64,000 nt of DNA, from the NCBI GenBank assembly GCA_012295275.1, contig CM022669.1:17634672-17698671 (forward strand). Reading direction: 5' to 3'. The stretch is from Chrysomallon squamiferum (lineage: Eukaryota > Mollusca > Gastropoda > Neomphalida > Peltospiridae). How positions within the stretch are numbered: the first letter of the stretch is position 1; each line of letters starts with the position of its first letter. The notes beneath the pieces were generated by a model, which worked only from the letters and a program-made list of their open reading frames with translations, had not been told where the DNA came from and did not search any database. This document shows positions 1 to 12,181 of this stretch, piece after piece. The position numbers were made by a program, and so were the translations under genes.

Positions 1-1615
1 TTATAAAATGTCTAAAATTAAAAACTATGGTGATAAAAAACACAAAATCAAACATGACATGTTGAAATAGAAAAATATATAAATATATGTAAAATTTTTT
101 TAAAAAAGGAATCTTTGCCAAAATAATAATAATACTGAATTAAATGCACATGTAAAAGAAACCCCCAAAACAACAATGAAAACCAAAAAATATAAAGAAG
201 AAAGGAACAAAAATATATAAAAAAAAAAAAGAATAATAAAAAAAATTAAAGATATACAAAGTGTATAAGTGACATTTGGTTAACATTTATTATTATTCTC
301 ACAAAATAAAACACTTGATATACCCAACATATTATTACATTACAGAAATCTTATTTGGTATCTTATGGATATATAATTACATGAATATACATACGATATC
401 ATCACTATATTAATAAAGCCATTGGTTTTAAAATGTTCTATTACTTTTCACTAAACCTTCATAAGCTGGTCACTTGTCAGCTTCTACAACGTGACAGAAA
501 ACAGACTGGCAGAAGTATTGTCTAATATAAGAATGTTTACAATCCACAGATGTATTGTTTAATTATTCTGGACAGCCTAACCTGAGCCGGCAGTTATGAT
601 GTAAACTCTCTGGAGAATTTTGTGTTCACTGATAAGGGAATTTTATTTGAATGAAATTTTCAGTGGATTGTGTGAACAGTGCTGTTGTTATTTAACAGTA
701 TTCAGCTGAGAATTGTATTTTCTGATGTTGTCTGATATGATATGATAATATGTAACTGCTATTAATGAATTACTGCACTTCATTTTCAGTAGTTTGTAAA
801 TGCTTAGTGAAGCAACAGAATCAATTAATAGAATGAATGATTTACTTATGCCGTTATGGCTTAAAAACATCATGCATTAGGTACTCACAGTTATAAAACG
901 TTTTTAAAAGCCAAAAAATTGAAAGTCACCATAACAGCTCACATCAGACAAGAACACATCTATAACATAACTTATAAGCAAGATCGTTTAAAATAAATGT
1001 GCAACGCATATATCTTTTTAGTAGGAATGTAAAGATGAATATACAATGTGCAGATATTTTTGTTTAGCTTCCCAAATTCAGTGTGTTCACTCATAAAAAT
1101 TAGTACATGCTTGATTATGTAGACACAAACTTAATGGTATCGCATTCAGTATACAAAAAGAAAATATCCAAACCTCGCTCTGTGAAACCTGTTTACTGTG
1201 ATGCAACAGTGTTGTGTCTTGTAACTGTTTTATCTGAATTCAAATATATTCTGAGAATTCACATGCAAAAGGAATCAAGTATGTAGCATCATCTTTTTTA
1301 ATATCAATAATTAATATATGTACTGATATGTATTCACCAAAACATGCAGCTATCAAAGTATGGCTTATTTTAACCAGAAAAATACCAAGATGTTGTTGTT
1401 TTGTCATTTTTTTTTTCCTTTTTTTTGGTGGGGTTTACAATAACTTTACCACAGACATCATTTTGATAAATCTATTGTGCTGTATGAACTTGAATGCACA
1501 GTAGTCTAACTGAGGATTGAGATGATATCATCCTGGGACCTGAAATAATTTCTCTGGCTATTCTGCTGCTTTTTTCTACTCTACAGTTAGTGCAATAATA
1601 AAATGTCAGGTGTAC
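1..1615 (-). other. UBA6-like intron 4, running off the window
   Basis: This stretch lies downstream of the fourth coding exon of the minus-strand E1 gene. It begins with a GTACAC donor and should continue to exon 5. I looked for the continuation expected in the family (a short helix after the Asn-Arg of exon 4) by testing acceptor sites on the minus strand. Every candidate, for example near 525 and 1240, hit a stop within a few codons. Exon 5 is therefore probably beyond position 1. The sequence is A+T-rich and otherwise unremarkable. Confidence 0.6.
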
Positions 1616-1710
1616 CTGTTTTTATTATTTGAAACATCACTTTCTCGTAGAAAGAACTGTGTGCCTAGATCAGCAATTGTTGCTTGTTTGCCATCCTGGA
1701 TTGTTAAAGA
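1616..1710 (-). CDS. UBA6: UBA6-like ubiquitin-activating enzyme, coding exon 4 (partial gene)
   Basis: This 95-bp exon is preceded by a TTTTTATCAG acceptor and followed by a GTACAC donor. It is read in phase 0 from exon 3 and ends in phase 2 (AG of an Arg codon). Its 31 codons include the stretch ADLGTQFFLRESDV. In E1 enzymes this corresponds to the end of the first beta-alpha-beta of the inactive adenylation half and the DLxxQFfLxexDv motif that follows. Read with exon 3 it continues the family sequence with no gap. The remaining roughly 900 residues of a normal E1 (second adenylation domain, catalytic cysteine, ubiquitin-fold domain) are outside the window, so catalytic competence cannot be judged. 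Confidence 0.88.
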
Positions 1711-2159
1711 CTGATAAAAAAATATAAATAATACGTGAAAAATAATTTTGTAAAAATTAAATAGAACACAAAATACATAAAACAAACAAACAATAACTCT
1801 AAAACATTATCAGTGTATGTTTTGTTTTATAGTCGAAGGTAATAAATAAAATTAATGTGTTCTAAACACAAAATTACTTATTCATTTCTTGAAAAAGATA
1901 ATTATCAAAGCACATCATGTGCTTGAAACTGAAAATAAGCAATATGCAATATATTTCAATATGATAAAGAAATTGTGAACAAAATTCAACAAATAAGAAT
2001 AAAATTTAAAAATATACAAATGCTCTAGCATTTATCAAGGTAGCACAACTTAGGAAGCATCACATTGTTTACTGAAATATTTCTTAGTGATAAGTAAATT
2101 TAAAAACACATTTAAAGAGTTGATGATATAAAATAAGCTTTTTAAAAAACAAATCTTAC

Positions 2160-2188
2160 CTTCACACCTGCCAGAACAATGTTCTTGG
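2160..2188 (-). CDS. UBA6: UBA6-like ubiquitin-activating enzyme, coding exon 3 (29-bp microexon)
   Basis: A 29-bp exon lies between a TTTATTTCCAG acceptor and a GTAAGA donor. With the last G of exon 2 it encodes AKNIVLAGVK. That is the helix following the glycine-rich loop in E1 enzymes and the start of the next strand; the family sequence AKN(I/L)(V/I)L(A/G)G(V/I)K is strongly conserved. The exon is far too short for ORF-based detection and is supported by splice sites, phase and family match together. It could be missed by gene predictors. Skipping it would break the frame (29 nt). Confidence 0.9.
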
Positions 2189-3004
2189 CTGGAAATAAAA
2201 TAAAATTAATTTTGCAAAATATAACAAATTTATGATTGTGGAAAAATTAAAGAAAACAAGAATAATATAAATGTTCATATATATATATGTATTCTGTATT
2301 TTATTATCTTCAATGTCTTTTTAATAGTTTGTGAATAAAAATATATTATTGTTTATTAAATAATATAATATTTAATTTTAAGCCTAACTTTTTTATGCTT
2401 ATTTGCTAAATTTATGACTGTCAGAAAATAAAAAACAACATGAATAATATAAATATTCAGGGTCTTTTTATAGCTTGCAAATAAAAATATATTGCTGTTT
2501 ATATAACATGAATTTAAGCCACTTTTTGATACTTATTTGGTAAATGTGGAAATACATCAAAAACTGAAGTAAATGCAAGTTATATTTTTACTTCATTTTG
2601 TTTTTTGTTATTATTTTTTTTAAATATAACTTTTTTTAAATTCTGATTACAAATATAACAAATATAAAATTATAAATTCATTTGAATAGAATTAAAAATG
2701 CTTTCCTTTCTATTCAAAATCATGCTTTTATTTTCTGTTGCTACTAATGACTGTAACATTATTGACTGTTTATCTATTTTAGATTTCCAAGAACAAATGC
2801 CAGCTGTTTTGCATGATCTGTACCTACAAGTCTCCAAATTGTCTCTTTAATATTTTAAAGTAGTCTTGGCGTGCCCATACAATCCCCTGGTGCACACAAT
2901 TATTATCTGGCGCCAAAGGGCAGATACAATCTATTTACAGTAGCAGACAGCAAGTAAGATAAAAAAAATAATAAAAATTTGAAAAAACATATAGGTAAAC
3001 ATAC
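2189..3004 (-). other. UBA6-like intron 2, containing a diverged tandem duplication
   Basis: An 816-bp intron with a GTATGT donor at 3004 (minus strand) and a CCAG acceptor ending at 2189. Most of it is A+T-rich filler. Positions 2228-2410 and 2411-2546 are two diverged copies of one segment: both begin TTTATGA(T/C)TGT and share AATAATATAAAT(G/A)TTCA, then AATAAAAATATATT. They end with ACTTATTTGGTAAA-like sequence. The duplication is old and has no coding potential. Confidence 0.75.
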
Positions 3005-3099
3005 CAATTTCAATGCCCAGGCCACCTAGTCCATACACCAGTACTGAGGAAGTGGCCATACGCTTCATTGCACTGTCTCCAAGGACATATCGTTGTCGA
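3005..3099 (-). CDS. UBA6: UBA6-like ubiquitin-activating enzyme, coding exon 2
   Basis: This 95-bp exon is bounded by a TTTGTTTTAG acceptor and a GTATGT donor. It takes AG from exon 1, giving 32 codons that start [12 protein letters not shown] and end [11 protein letters not shown]1 enzymes start the first (inactive) adenylation domain exactly this way: YSRQ(L/R)YVLG followed by a glycine-rich loop. The enzyme activates ubiquitin-like proteins with ATP and loads them on E2 enzymes in the cytosol and nucleus. Assignment to UBA6 over UBA1 rests on RQRYVLGD (UBA1 has RQLYVLGH) and the loop GLGGLG (UBA1 has GLRGLG). In vertebrates UBA6 activates ubiquitin and FAT10. E1 identity is near certain; UBA6 subtype is likely. 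Confidence 0.93.
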
Positions 3100-3415
3100 C
3101 TAAAACAAATATCAATTAAACATGTAAAATAATATTCATTTGGTCCAAGTATTTTGAACTTAATTTGAACTGGGACTGAAAGCAATAAGGAATTACCAAA
3201 TATGAAGAAAATATTTTTTTGAATCACACAGATATAAACTCATTGGTAGTGTCAGAATTAGAATATTATCAGTTTTCATATTTTCTTGTATTTCAAATAA
3301 CAATCATTGCATGCTCAAATGTATCCTAGTGACACAATCAATACATTTATGACTTACTCCAAGATTTTAAACTGTATTAAATTTACTGAAAAAATCGTAA
3401 AATGGAGGAACAAAC

Positions 3416-3453
3416 CTATAAAGAGAATCATCTATTTCCACTTCTGCAGCCAT
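3416..3453 (-). CDS. UBA6: UBA6-like ubiquitin-activating enzyme, coding exon 1 with start codon
   Basis: Thirty-eight coding bases on the minus strand, from ATG at 3453-3451 to AG at 3416, followed by a GTTTGTTCC donor. They encode MAAEVEIDDSLY plus two bases of a Ser codon completed in exon 2. The EIDD(S/A)LYS junction matches the E1 family start of the folded region, and the 12-residue leader is short, as in many invertebrate E1s. Codon -3 is A (AAG ATG G), a good initiation context. A CAG upstream, near 3477, could be the acceptor of a non-coding first exon, which would put the transcription start farther upstream towards 4300. Confidence 0.9.
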
Positions 3454-4503
3454 CTTTAATTCAGATTATTGAAATGACTAACAAATCTGAAAAATATCAA
3501 CTATTTTTAATAATAATAATAATAATTTATAATAATAGAGCTATAGCTTTCAATTTATTACCAAGTTAAAATTTGTTTGATATTTTCAGAAATTGTTATG
3601 CCAGTAATTTTTAAAAAACATATTGGTGTTTTTATTATTATTAAATTCTTTTTACTACCAAGTGATTTATTTAAATTTTTGTGAAACATTAGATGTATCA
3701 TATCTGCAGTTTAACATGTTTATATACCTGATGGACACACAGCATTATTTAGAAATAACAAAACAAATTTTTATAAACATTTGTCTTCCTAACTTATGAA
3801 AATGAAAATAGAAGGTAACACTTTCATTATTTATTCTAAAAATATATATTAAACAGTTTATCACTTTATGTCAATATATAATCATTATAATACTGAAGTG
3901 GGCTAAAAGTTATACGTAGAAGATAATTGGAAAATGTATTTAAAATCACAGACATATTCTTTACAATTTGATTAAATAATGAATTCGATGAATCATTCAT
4001 TGTCAAAACTGAAAATATCATTATCATGATTACAGATTTCTTATTAGGTTTATCATGTTGTACCGCTTAGTAAACACAGTTTGGCAGCTGAACATTTTAT
4101 ATTTAAAGATCAACACAAAACAATTATAACGCAACAATTTATATATAAAGCCTTTATCATAAATTAAAGTAATGTCTTGAAACACGCATACTTGTTTTAT
4201 AAAGCTTTCAGTTCCTGTCTCGCATCCCAATCCGTCTATATACGAACCGGAAATAAAGCCAACATGTTTTGTAAACAACATTTGTATTGGTCAATCTTGG
4301 AGAAGCGCAGAATTTCACCAATGAAATCAGCATTAACAAACACGGTCATATGATTCAGCAACTTGAATGATTCAGGCAAAAAGACACGCCACCTTGTATT
4401 TTTAAACTGAAAAGGGAAATAACTCTCCTCGCTTGTCACATGCACAGAAAAAGTAGCCGGTCGAGGATTTTCACCGATCTTCAGAGTTGAGCTGCAAAGT
4501 ATA
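3454..4503. promoter_or_regulatory. Divergent intergenic region between UBA6-like and MAP1, candidate shared promoter
   Basis: This 1,050-bp spacer separates two start codons pointing away from each other. Its first 600 bp are A+T-rich and probably include a non-coding 5' exon and intron of the E1 gene. From about 4190 to 4503 the sequence becomes richer in G+C and CpG. There I see an ETS-like CCGGAAAT (4247-4254), a forkhead-like GTAAACA (4271-4277), an ATTGG (reverse CCAAT) at 4286-4290, and a forward CCAAT at 4318-4322, 32 bp apart. These are typical elements of housekeeping-type bidirectional promoters. No transcription start can be placed from sequence alone. Confidence 0.5.
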
Positions 4504-4642
4504 ATGGCGACGGAAAGTATGCTCGGTTCTGAAACGGATGATCTTAGCTTTTCAAATCCACCAGGAGCTGCATTACTTTTAATAATCGGAGAACCTCATT
4601 CAGAGGGACACAGGAATTTAATTTTGGAGGAGATTACGAAAG
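4504..4642 (+). CDS. MAP1B: MAP1-family microtubule-associated protein, coding exon 1
   Basis: Encodes residues 1-46 and the first base of codon 47. The ATG at 4504 has A at -3 and G at +4, and no in-frame upstream ATG was seen in the adjoining 60 bases. After a 20-residue polar leader comes GAALLLIIGEPHSEGH, the first strand and helix of the MAP1 N-terminal module (vertebrate MAP1B has LLVVVGE at the same place). The exon ends AAA G with donor GTAAGC at 4643. Its own reading frame is short, so it must be found by family knowledge and splice phase. It is separated from exon 2 by 44,050 bp. Confidence 0.92.
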
Positions 4643-7600
4643 GTAAGCAAAGAAAATTGTTTTCAAACATTTGACAAGTGCGTGATGAAGTTTTTACTTC
4701 TTTTTTTAACATTTTTCTTCAAATTAACATAACATTATGTCGTCTGGCAGATCTGCCAGAAATATACATACGTTCCAAGAGGCAATGATTATAGTTATAT
4801 AATGCAATTTTAAATCAAAGAAAAAATATTAATTAAACTTTAAAAAAAAAAAAAAACAAATGGTTTGGGTGGGTTTTTTTGTGGTAACAAATCAATGGCA
4901 AATGTTTAACCATGTCTGATGTATTTTTCTCAATTTAAATGTTATATAGGATTATTCAGGTTGGCATCAGAAATGTATCTGTATGGCTTCATTTTGTATA
5001 AAATAATGTTATACTTAACCTCAGTTTATTTCTTGCAAAACTATTAATTAAAACATCACAATTTGGTAAAGGATACATATAGACTATTACAGTTCTTCAG
5101 GAAAAAATGAAAATGTATTGCATTATTATTTTATTTTTTTTTTCAAACATATTCTGAAAATATTTATTCCATTATATATATTGTGTTATATTTTTGTGGA
5201 TTTGATCATCTCACTATTATGATATTATCAGATTTAAAATTTTCTGCAGAATTTGGATACTATTAAAAACAATGTGTAAATTTAATTACTTTTGTGTATT
5301 ATTTAAATGATTTTGTCTGACCCACTTGTATCTTTATTAAAATAACACATTCCACTTGCATTCCATTCTGCAACACCTGTCAATTTCTGAAGTGTTCTGA
5401 GAGCCATTTGTTTTAATCAATATCAAGATGTTAGATATTTAGTCAAGACTACATCTAATTTAAGGTCGATGATGTCATTATTTTTTTTTTATTTTTTTTT
5501 TCCATCTCTGACTAATCCAAGATGAAAGTGCCAGGTTGGCATATACAATTATCATAATTTATACTTTTTATCAAGTGCAATGCATCATGGCCTAACATTC
5601 TTTATGGTGAAACACAGTGTGAACAGTAAAAACATTTTTCTTACTCTGTAACTGCTTTATGTATATCTTTCAATGTTGGAAGAAAAGGAATAGCCTTTAT
5701 GATAAAAGTCTGACAAACTTTAAACACTGATTACAGATAATAAATTTCAAAGCAGAGGCAGAAGATCAGACATTACACATATTTCAATCATTAAATACAT
5801 TTATTGTCATCTGTAAATAGTTCTGTTTGTATACTTCATATGAATTGTTGCAATATGCACAATTGTTTATCTGCTTGTATACATATGCATTAAAATGTGA
5901 TGTCACTTTTTCTTAGGTGTAAATTTATAAAAAAAAAATTTAAATGCATATTGACAAAGAGGTACAAGTTAATGAAGTCTGACTGGTAAATGTAGTCAGT
6001 GTAAGTAAACTACCAAGAAATTGTTTATTTTTATATATTTTTTCTCTCCCTCTCTTTTTGTCTAATGTTAATGCAATTACAAATTAAGCAGATGATTTAA
6101 TTTATTACTAAGATCCTGGTGAAGGGAGAGTGCATCATCTTCCCATTATCCCAACTAAATAACGGCTGACCTATGATACTTTTTATGTAGTCACTCCTGT
6201 CTGTTTTCACTTTAGGTGAAGGTACTCAACATAGTAATAAGTCATGTGACAAGTGAGACATTTTAAACTACTGCTTTCTGCAACTGTAAAAGGTCATACT
6301 AATTATTTTCTAGATAATTCCATACAAATATATATATGCAAATGTAAATCCTTAAAATACTTTTAAACTATTAAACATTTTAAAAATAATGATTGAAATC
6401 TTTATCATTTATGTTATCTTCTGTATTGTATTAAAATAAATCAGACTGATAGGGGGAAAAATTGGACTTTCAAAAAACAAAATATATACAAAATAACCAG
6501 GGTTTTTTTTTTTTTTTTTTTTGTTTAATTATTATTTTTAAATATGAAATGTTAAATGGGACTTTGTTATAAATGCTAAAATTGCTCCATCACATCTAAT
6601 TTTCACTTTTTAGGTAATTTCAACAAAAACAGTTACCATATTTTTAAAGTTTCCATAGTTCTTATATTATAAAAGACTTTATAAAATGGACATAGAAATT
6701 ATGTAGTCAACCTTTGTTTTTACTACCTTTGCATATATAGCATTGCTGTTACCATAACAAAGCCATTGACCTTATAAGGGATACATTTTTCTCTACCCAG
6801 TTGTCAGGTACATTTATATGGTTCCATGTTGGATTTGGTAATTAGTGATTGATTAATAGGAGGTTTCTGGTAACCTGCTGTTTACAAAGACTTGGTGACA
6901 GACCTAGAACAAAGGGCCATGTCTGTCGCTAGTGCACCCATTCACCTGTCTGCCATATCAATAGGAAGACATTCCTGTTATTCTTTCTTCTTTTTTTGTT
7001 TAACATATTGGTAGTGGTATAATGGGGTCGTAGTCCAGTAGTCAGATACTGGATGGTGAGTTTAATATCATCAGCGAAACAATGGTCATTTATGTTTCTT
7101 TATGGCATCAGTGTATTAAAAAGCAATTAGCCACATGTTGGATGTAGTTTTGTGTTATTGATCTTATGCCATCTTTTGTTCATGGTGTTGGTGAATTTCC
7201 TCCTCTTTAAGTTTTGAGTATTCAGAACCTGTTTTTGTTGCCATATGTTACTGGAGAGAGAAAAAAAAAAAAAAAGGAAAAGCCTATAATTATTTTTAAA
7301 AAATTAAAAAGAAGAACATTTTGTGTAGATTTCCGTTGTTAATGTATAATTTTGGTTTCATATTATACTAACAGTTTTTGGTTAATGAACCTGAATTATA
7401 TTTTCATGTAATATTATTTTTTTACTTTATTTCTACATACATTATTTAAGAAATACTAAATTATTATTTAGCATTTTTGCTCAGAATATACTGTTGCACA
7501 TTGTATTCAAAATGTTGTTTATGTTAATGTTTTATTCAATGTTGTATTTATGCACATGTATGAACAATAATGTTAGTACACCTGTATTGAATACTATAAA

Positions 7601-8140
7601 AATATATTAGTCACCGATTGCACATATACTTCTATTCACTCCATGCAAAATCACTGTTTAATTACAAACTATACAATAACTGTATAAGTATATTTAAAAT
7701 ATAGCCATTTCAGTTTGTTTGGTGTATGTATGTATCTGTCAACATAGATATGTATTAATGTTCACTGCCATAATTTATGATTCATAAATTATGAGAGCTA
7801 TATATATTTTTAATGATTATTTCTGAGGGCTTTTAAAGAGTAAGTAATATTCCATATGGTTTTTCTTTTTATATGTAATGTAAGTGGGTTTTAAATCTCT
7901 AATTTAATATAAATAGCCTAAATGGTTTATTGAAAATCTGGGTTAAAAAAAAGAAAAAAAAAGAATAATATATGAGCTTATATTTTATTTTAATTTTTAT
8001 AATTTTTGTAATTTTAATTTTTTTTGTAATTTTTTTTTTTTAAATTCGGTGTAAAGAGTTTCAAGAGACTGTGAAATAATGGACTTTAATTTTTTTTTTT
8101 TCTTTTTTTTTCTTTGTTATTGTAAAATATTGTGTGTCAT
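4643..8140 (+). other. MAP1 intron 1, first part: A+T-rich, no gene recognised
   Basis: Starts at the exon 1 donor. It consists of A+T-rich sequence with scattered poly-T and poly-A runs (for example 6500-6522 and 7260-7275). A perfect palindrome at 7769-7793 is described separately. No coding similarity was seen in any short reading frame here. Confidence 0.7.
7769..7793. repeat. Perfect 12-bp inverted repeat with 1-nt spacer
   Basis: The arm CATAATTTATGA at 7769-7780 is followed by one T and its exact reverse complement at 7782-7793. It can form a small cruciform or RNA hairpin in the intron. Low complexity makes chance formation plausible. Confidence 0.8.
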
Positions 8141-8757
8141 GTGGAAGGGTGTTGGCATTGTCTGCAGAGTAACAACAACAGTGTGCAGCTTCCTCTTACA
8201 CTGTAGGCTGTTGTGTTGAAATAGGCAGTGAGTCATTCAGGGAGGCTGAGATGGGGGCCAAGTCAGCAGCGTGTACGCTTGTGTAATATTATCACATGAA
8301 TGAGGATGGCTGTTTGTATGTGTGTACACATTCTCACAGTTTGTTCTTCAGCCTTGCATGTGTTACTGCTCCATCCCTGTTCCCTTCTTGTTTATTTTAG
8401 TCACTTCTCATTGTGTCTTACTCATTCTACATGCTCTGCAGAAACCTCCTGCTTCTTACATTGAGGCAGATTTTCTTTCCTTCATTTTTTTGTTTATTTT
8501 CTGAAGCTTTTCGAGCCCTTTTGTTTTGCTTCTTTAAAATATTTCCTTTTCCAGAATTAAAAAAAAAAAAAAAAGATCTGCAGCTAGGAAAATTTCAGAT
8601 TTGTTTTATTTTTTTAAAAACACAATATAACAAAGACATTTAAAAAAAAAAAAGTAGCTTTTTTCTGTGGAATTAGCAAGAGAAAATTGTACTTTGCTTT
8701 CATAGTGACCTCTTATTTTGTCAGTGTTAGTAAATTACCATGGTTACTAATGGACAG

Positions 8758-8793
<36 letters not shown>

Positions 8794-11700
8794 GCCTTTT
8801 TAAAAAAAAAATTTAATACTGTTAATGTGTATTCTATATTATAAAATACCTTTTGACCATGGCTAGTACATAGAAGCTTTTACCTAAATCTGTACCAAAA
8901 CATTTTTTAGTTAAAATTATTTTTAAAAAGTGCAAGGTTTAAAAAATCTGTTTGTCACCAGTAATTATGATTGATTATGAATTATTAATAGATATATTTA
9001 GTACTTAGTACAGCTGATCCATAAACATTGATTAATTATAGTAATTGACTTTAATAATATAAATACCAAAAAACTATGTTAGCAGTTTGTTGTATTCTGT
9101 ATTCAGATTCTTAATTTCACTTTTTATTAGTAATAAATAAGTTTTCTTATTGTTATTTAGAGAAATAAAATGGAAATCCAAGAAAATTACAAAATAAAAT
9201 GAAAAAGAAATTATTGGGGGAAATAAATAATTAGAACTGTTTTGATGAATCACTAGGTTATTTTAATTTTTGCTAAATTTATTTATGTTTAAAATGTTGC
9301 TTAAAACATGGATTTCTTAATTATAATTTATAGCAAAATATTTGTACTGAAAAATAATGTAAGAATTTTTTTTTTTTTTTTAAACTGATTTTAGTGGGAC
9401 ATTTTTGTTTGTTTTTTGTGTTTTACTTTGTTTTTACTGATACCAAACTGAAACTCAACCTGTAATCAAATGCATTGTTCATGTTTGAAACCTTCTCAAT
9501 TCACAGAATCTTTGTCTCAAGTACATTATCCCAGTAATTGTGCTGTCGCTTTCAGAACCCTTTTCCATTTGATTTAGTTATTTTAAATTATGCCGTTATA
9601 TCACATTCACATGACTAAGCTCCATCAATATCCAATTTTCCCGTTTCGAACACAGCTTTTACTCAAGAGATCGCTGCAGATTTCTTCTGGGTCAGCTCGA
9701 CTTAATGTCATTATCAATGTCTGACACAAGAGGGACCCGCCAGGTTAAAATATTCTGCAAGTTTTTCACTGCAGAATAATGCTATGCTCCATTTGAGATT
9801 TCCATTGTTTAGTGTGGGTGAAAATTACACTTCGTTCATTGGCAAAAGTGCTGGTTAAATGAATGTTGTTTGAACAGAATCTAATTCAAAATTATAATGT
9901 ACGTTCATTTTCAGATAAAATAAATTTATTACTATGAGAATGAGATTTGGTTAAATTATTGTAATTTTTTAGAATTTCGGCTTTTATTAATTTTTTTCTC
10001 AAATTCTGAAAGGTTTCTCTTGTAGCAGATTAATTTTGTCTGTGTAACTGTCATTTATTTCAATGAATCATATTAGAATTATTTGCAACATGGTATCTTA
10101 AATTTTGATTAGTGTTCATATATATACATATATATGAACACATACAAGATTTATTTAGCAAAATTGATTTTTATTCTTTCTTTCTGAGTAAGAAAATAAA
10201 ATAACTAAATGATCAAGAAAACAGAAGACAAAAAGATCATTGGTTACTAGTATAATGTTTCAAAAATGGTATCTATGTAAATAAGTGCTTTTTGCTAATT
10301 GATCAATTTTCTTCTGTTTAAACATTTGGTTAGAAACGTAATGTGTTAGCTCTTTGCTTTAAAAATATTGTATTTCAACATTAATTATTTCATAATTTTA
10401 TCGATAAGCAGTACAAACTAATACAGCTTCTGGTATTCTGTATATTGATTTATTAATACACTAATATGTTGCTTTACCTCTCAGCTGAATAATTGAATGC
10501 TAATATACTGTTACAGTTCAGTTTTTATGTTTTCTTAACACTAATAATTTTTCTGTTATTTCATTTATTGTTTTGACAGGTTTTAATAACTAATACAATA
10601 AACATATTAGCGTTATTAAATTTCTTTTTAAATAATTTTTTTTTTTAATACTCTGATTGTACTTAACAGATCAGCTTTCCAGTTATTTGAACTGTATTTT
10701 TCTCTATGTTCTGTGATTAAGTGTGTATATTTTTAACATATTTTTCTTGTTGTTTTTTTTTTGTTTGTTTTTTTTCTCACCTTTTCTTTTGATTTAGACT
10801 TACGTTTAAATTTTGATTTCATATTAATAGTGACCATTTTTGAATCAAGACTAATCTTTTATATCTGACTCAAAAGAAGTGTTTTTTGGGTGGGTTTTTT
10901 TCTTAATACTTGTTAAACAGTCATTCATTTATTCTAAAAATACTTAGTTGCAATGATATTTAGCCACTGATAACACTGCTAACTCAAAAATTGTACATGT
11001 ACACATACACTCATATATACTGGGTATTCTTTTAAAAAAAAATTATATTAATTATATTATAAGTAAGTAAACAGTTCAAATTAGGGTAATATCTTTGTCA
11101 TAAACTATTTTCTTAGGGATGTTTTATTTTTGGATTTACTTCATAAAGTAATAAAAAGACTGCACGATTCAGTTCCCATGGGTATAACATTTTTATTTCA
11201 AGTTCATGTGGAATTAACAAGGGCTACCAACCTTAAATTGCTTGTTAAATTAATTTGTTAATGTTATGCATGAAGATTTCATCTCGTGTGGTGACAAATT
11301 GAAAAATTAATTTGTTTTTATCACAACCCTCAGCCATTGCTTAAAAATTGTAATTGTTTTAGCACTGTTAAGATTGTAGCTGTTGTTCACTTTTAGGATT
11401 TAGTGATTATCATACTAAAACAATAAACAATAAGAATTTTGAGTTTTAATCTGCCCTGTGAACATTTGTAATCAACAAATTGACTAAATCTGCTGATCAA
11501 TAACAAAGCCACTTTTGTAATTTTAACCAGCTGAATGGTTTCCGTGGTTACCAACTGTCTAGACACCATCCTAAGGGTTCCTTGGAGATGGAACAATCGA
11601 TTGGATATTATTGTTCCATGCATGTCACACTTCAACTGTTCTGTTTGGCCACAAAACATGATTGCATATCTTAGGGCACTCCTAGGGTAATTCTGTTTAT

Positions 11701-12181
11701 TTCAAGTAGGTGAATGGCGTAATGGTTCATTATGTTGCTCAAATTAATTGGTTCCTTTTAAGACCATTGCAAACAAGCCACATTCAGGAATTTGTCATTT
11801 CAGAAATGATACAGACAAAGGTTAGGAATTACTGCATATGTAATAAACATTGTTTACCCAAACAAGCAGATTTATTTATTTTGTAATCATGTTTTACAGA
11901 ATGTTATAGATATTTCTGTGAATGGGTACTGGACTGGATACAGTAAATATTTGATATGTGATACATATGTAATATTTTCCACACCAGTGATTGATTTTAC
12001 TATTTATCAAACACCATATTTGTACCATTTAACTAAATGGTCAATGTTGCAGTTTATTTTCCTAATTTCATTTTGATGTCTAAAGGTTTGTCATTGTCTG
12101 CTCCCAATCCCCTCAGAATATCATAAAATAAAATATAAATAAATTAACTATTAATTTTTATACAGTGCATAAATTCTAATG

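Noticed and set aside
1-1560. Search for E1 exon 5
   Set aside because: Candidate acceptors near 525 and 1240 (minus strand) give early stops and no family match, so none was called.
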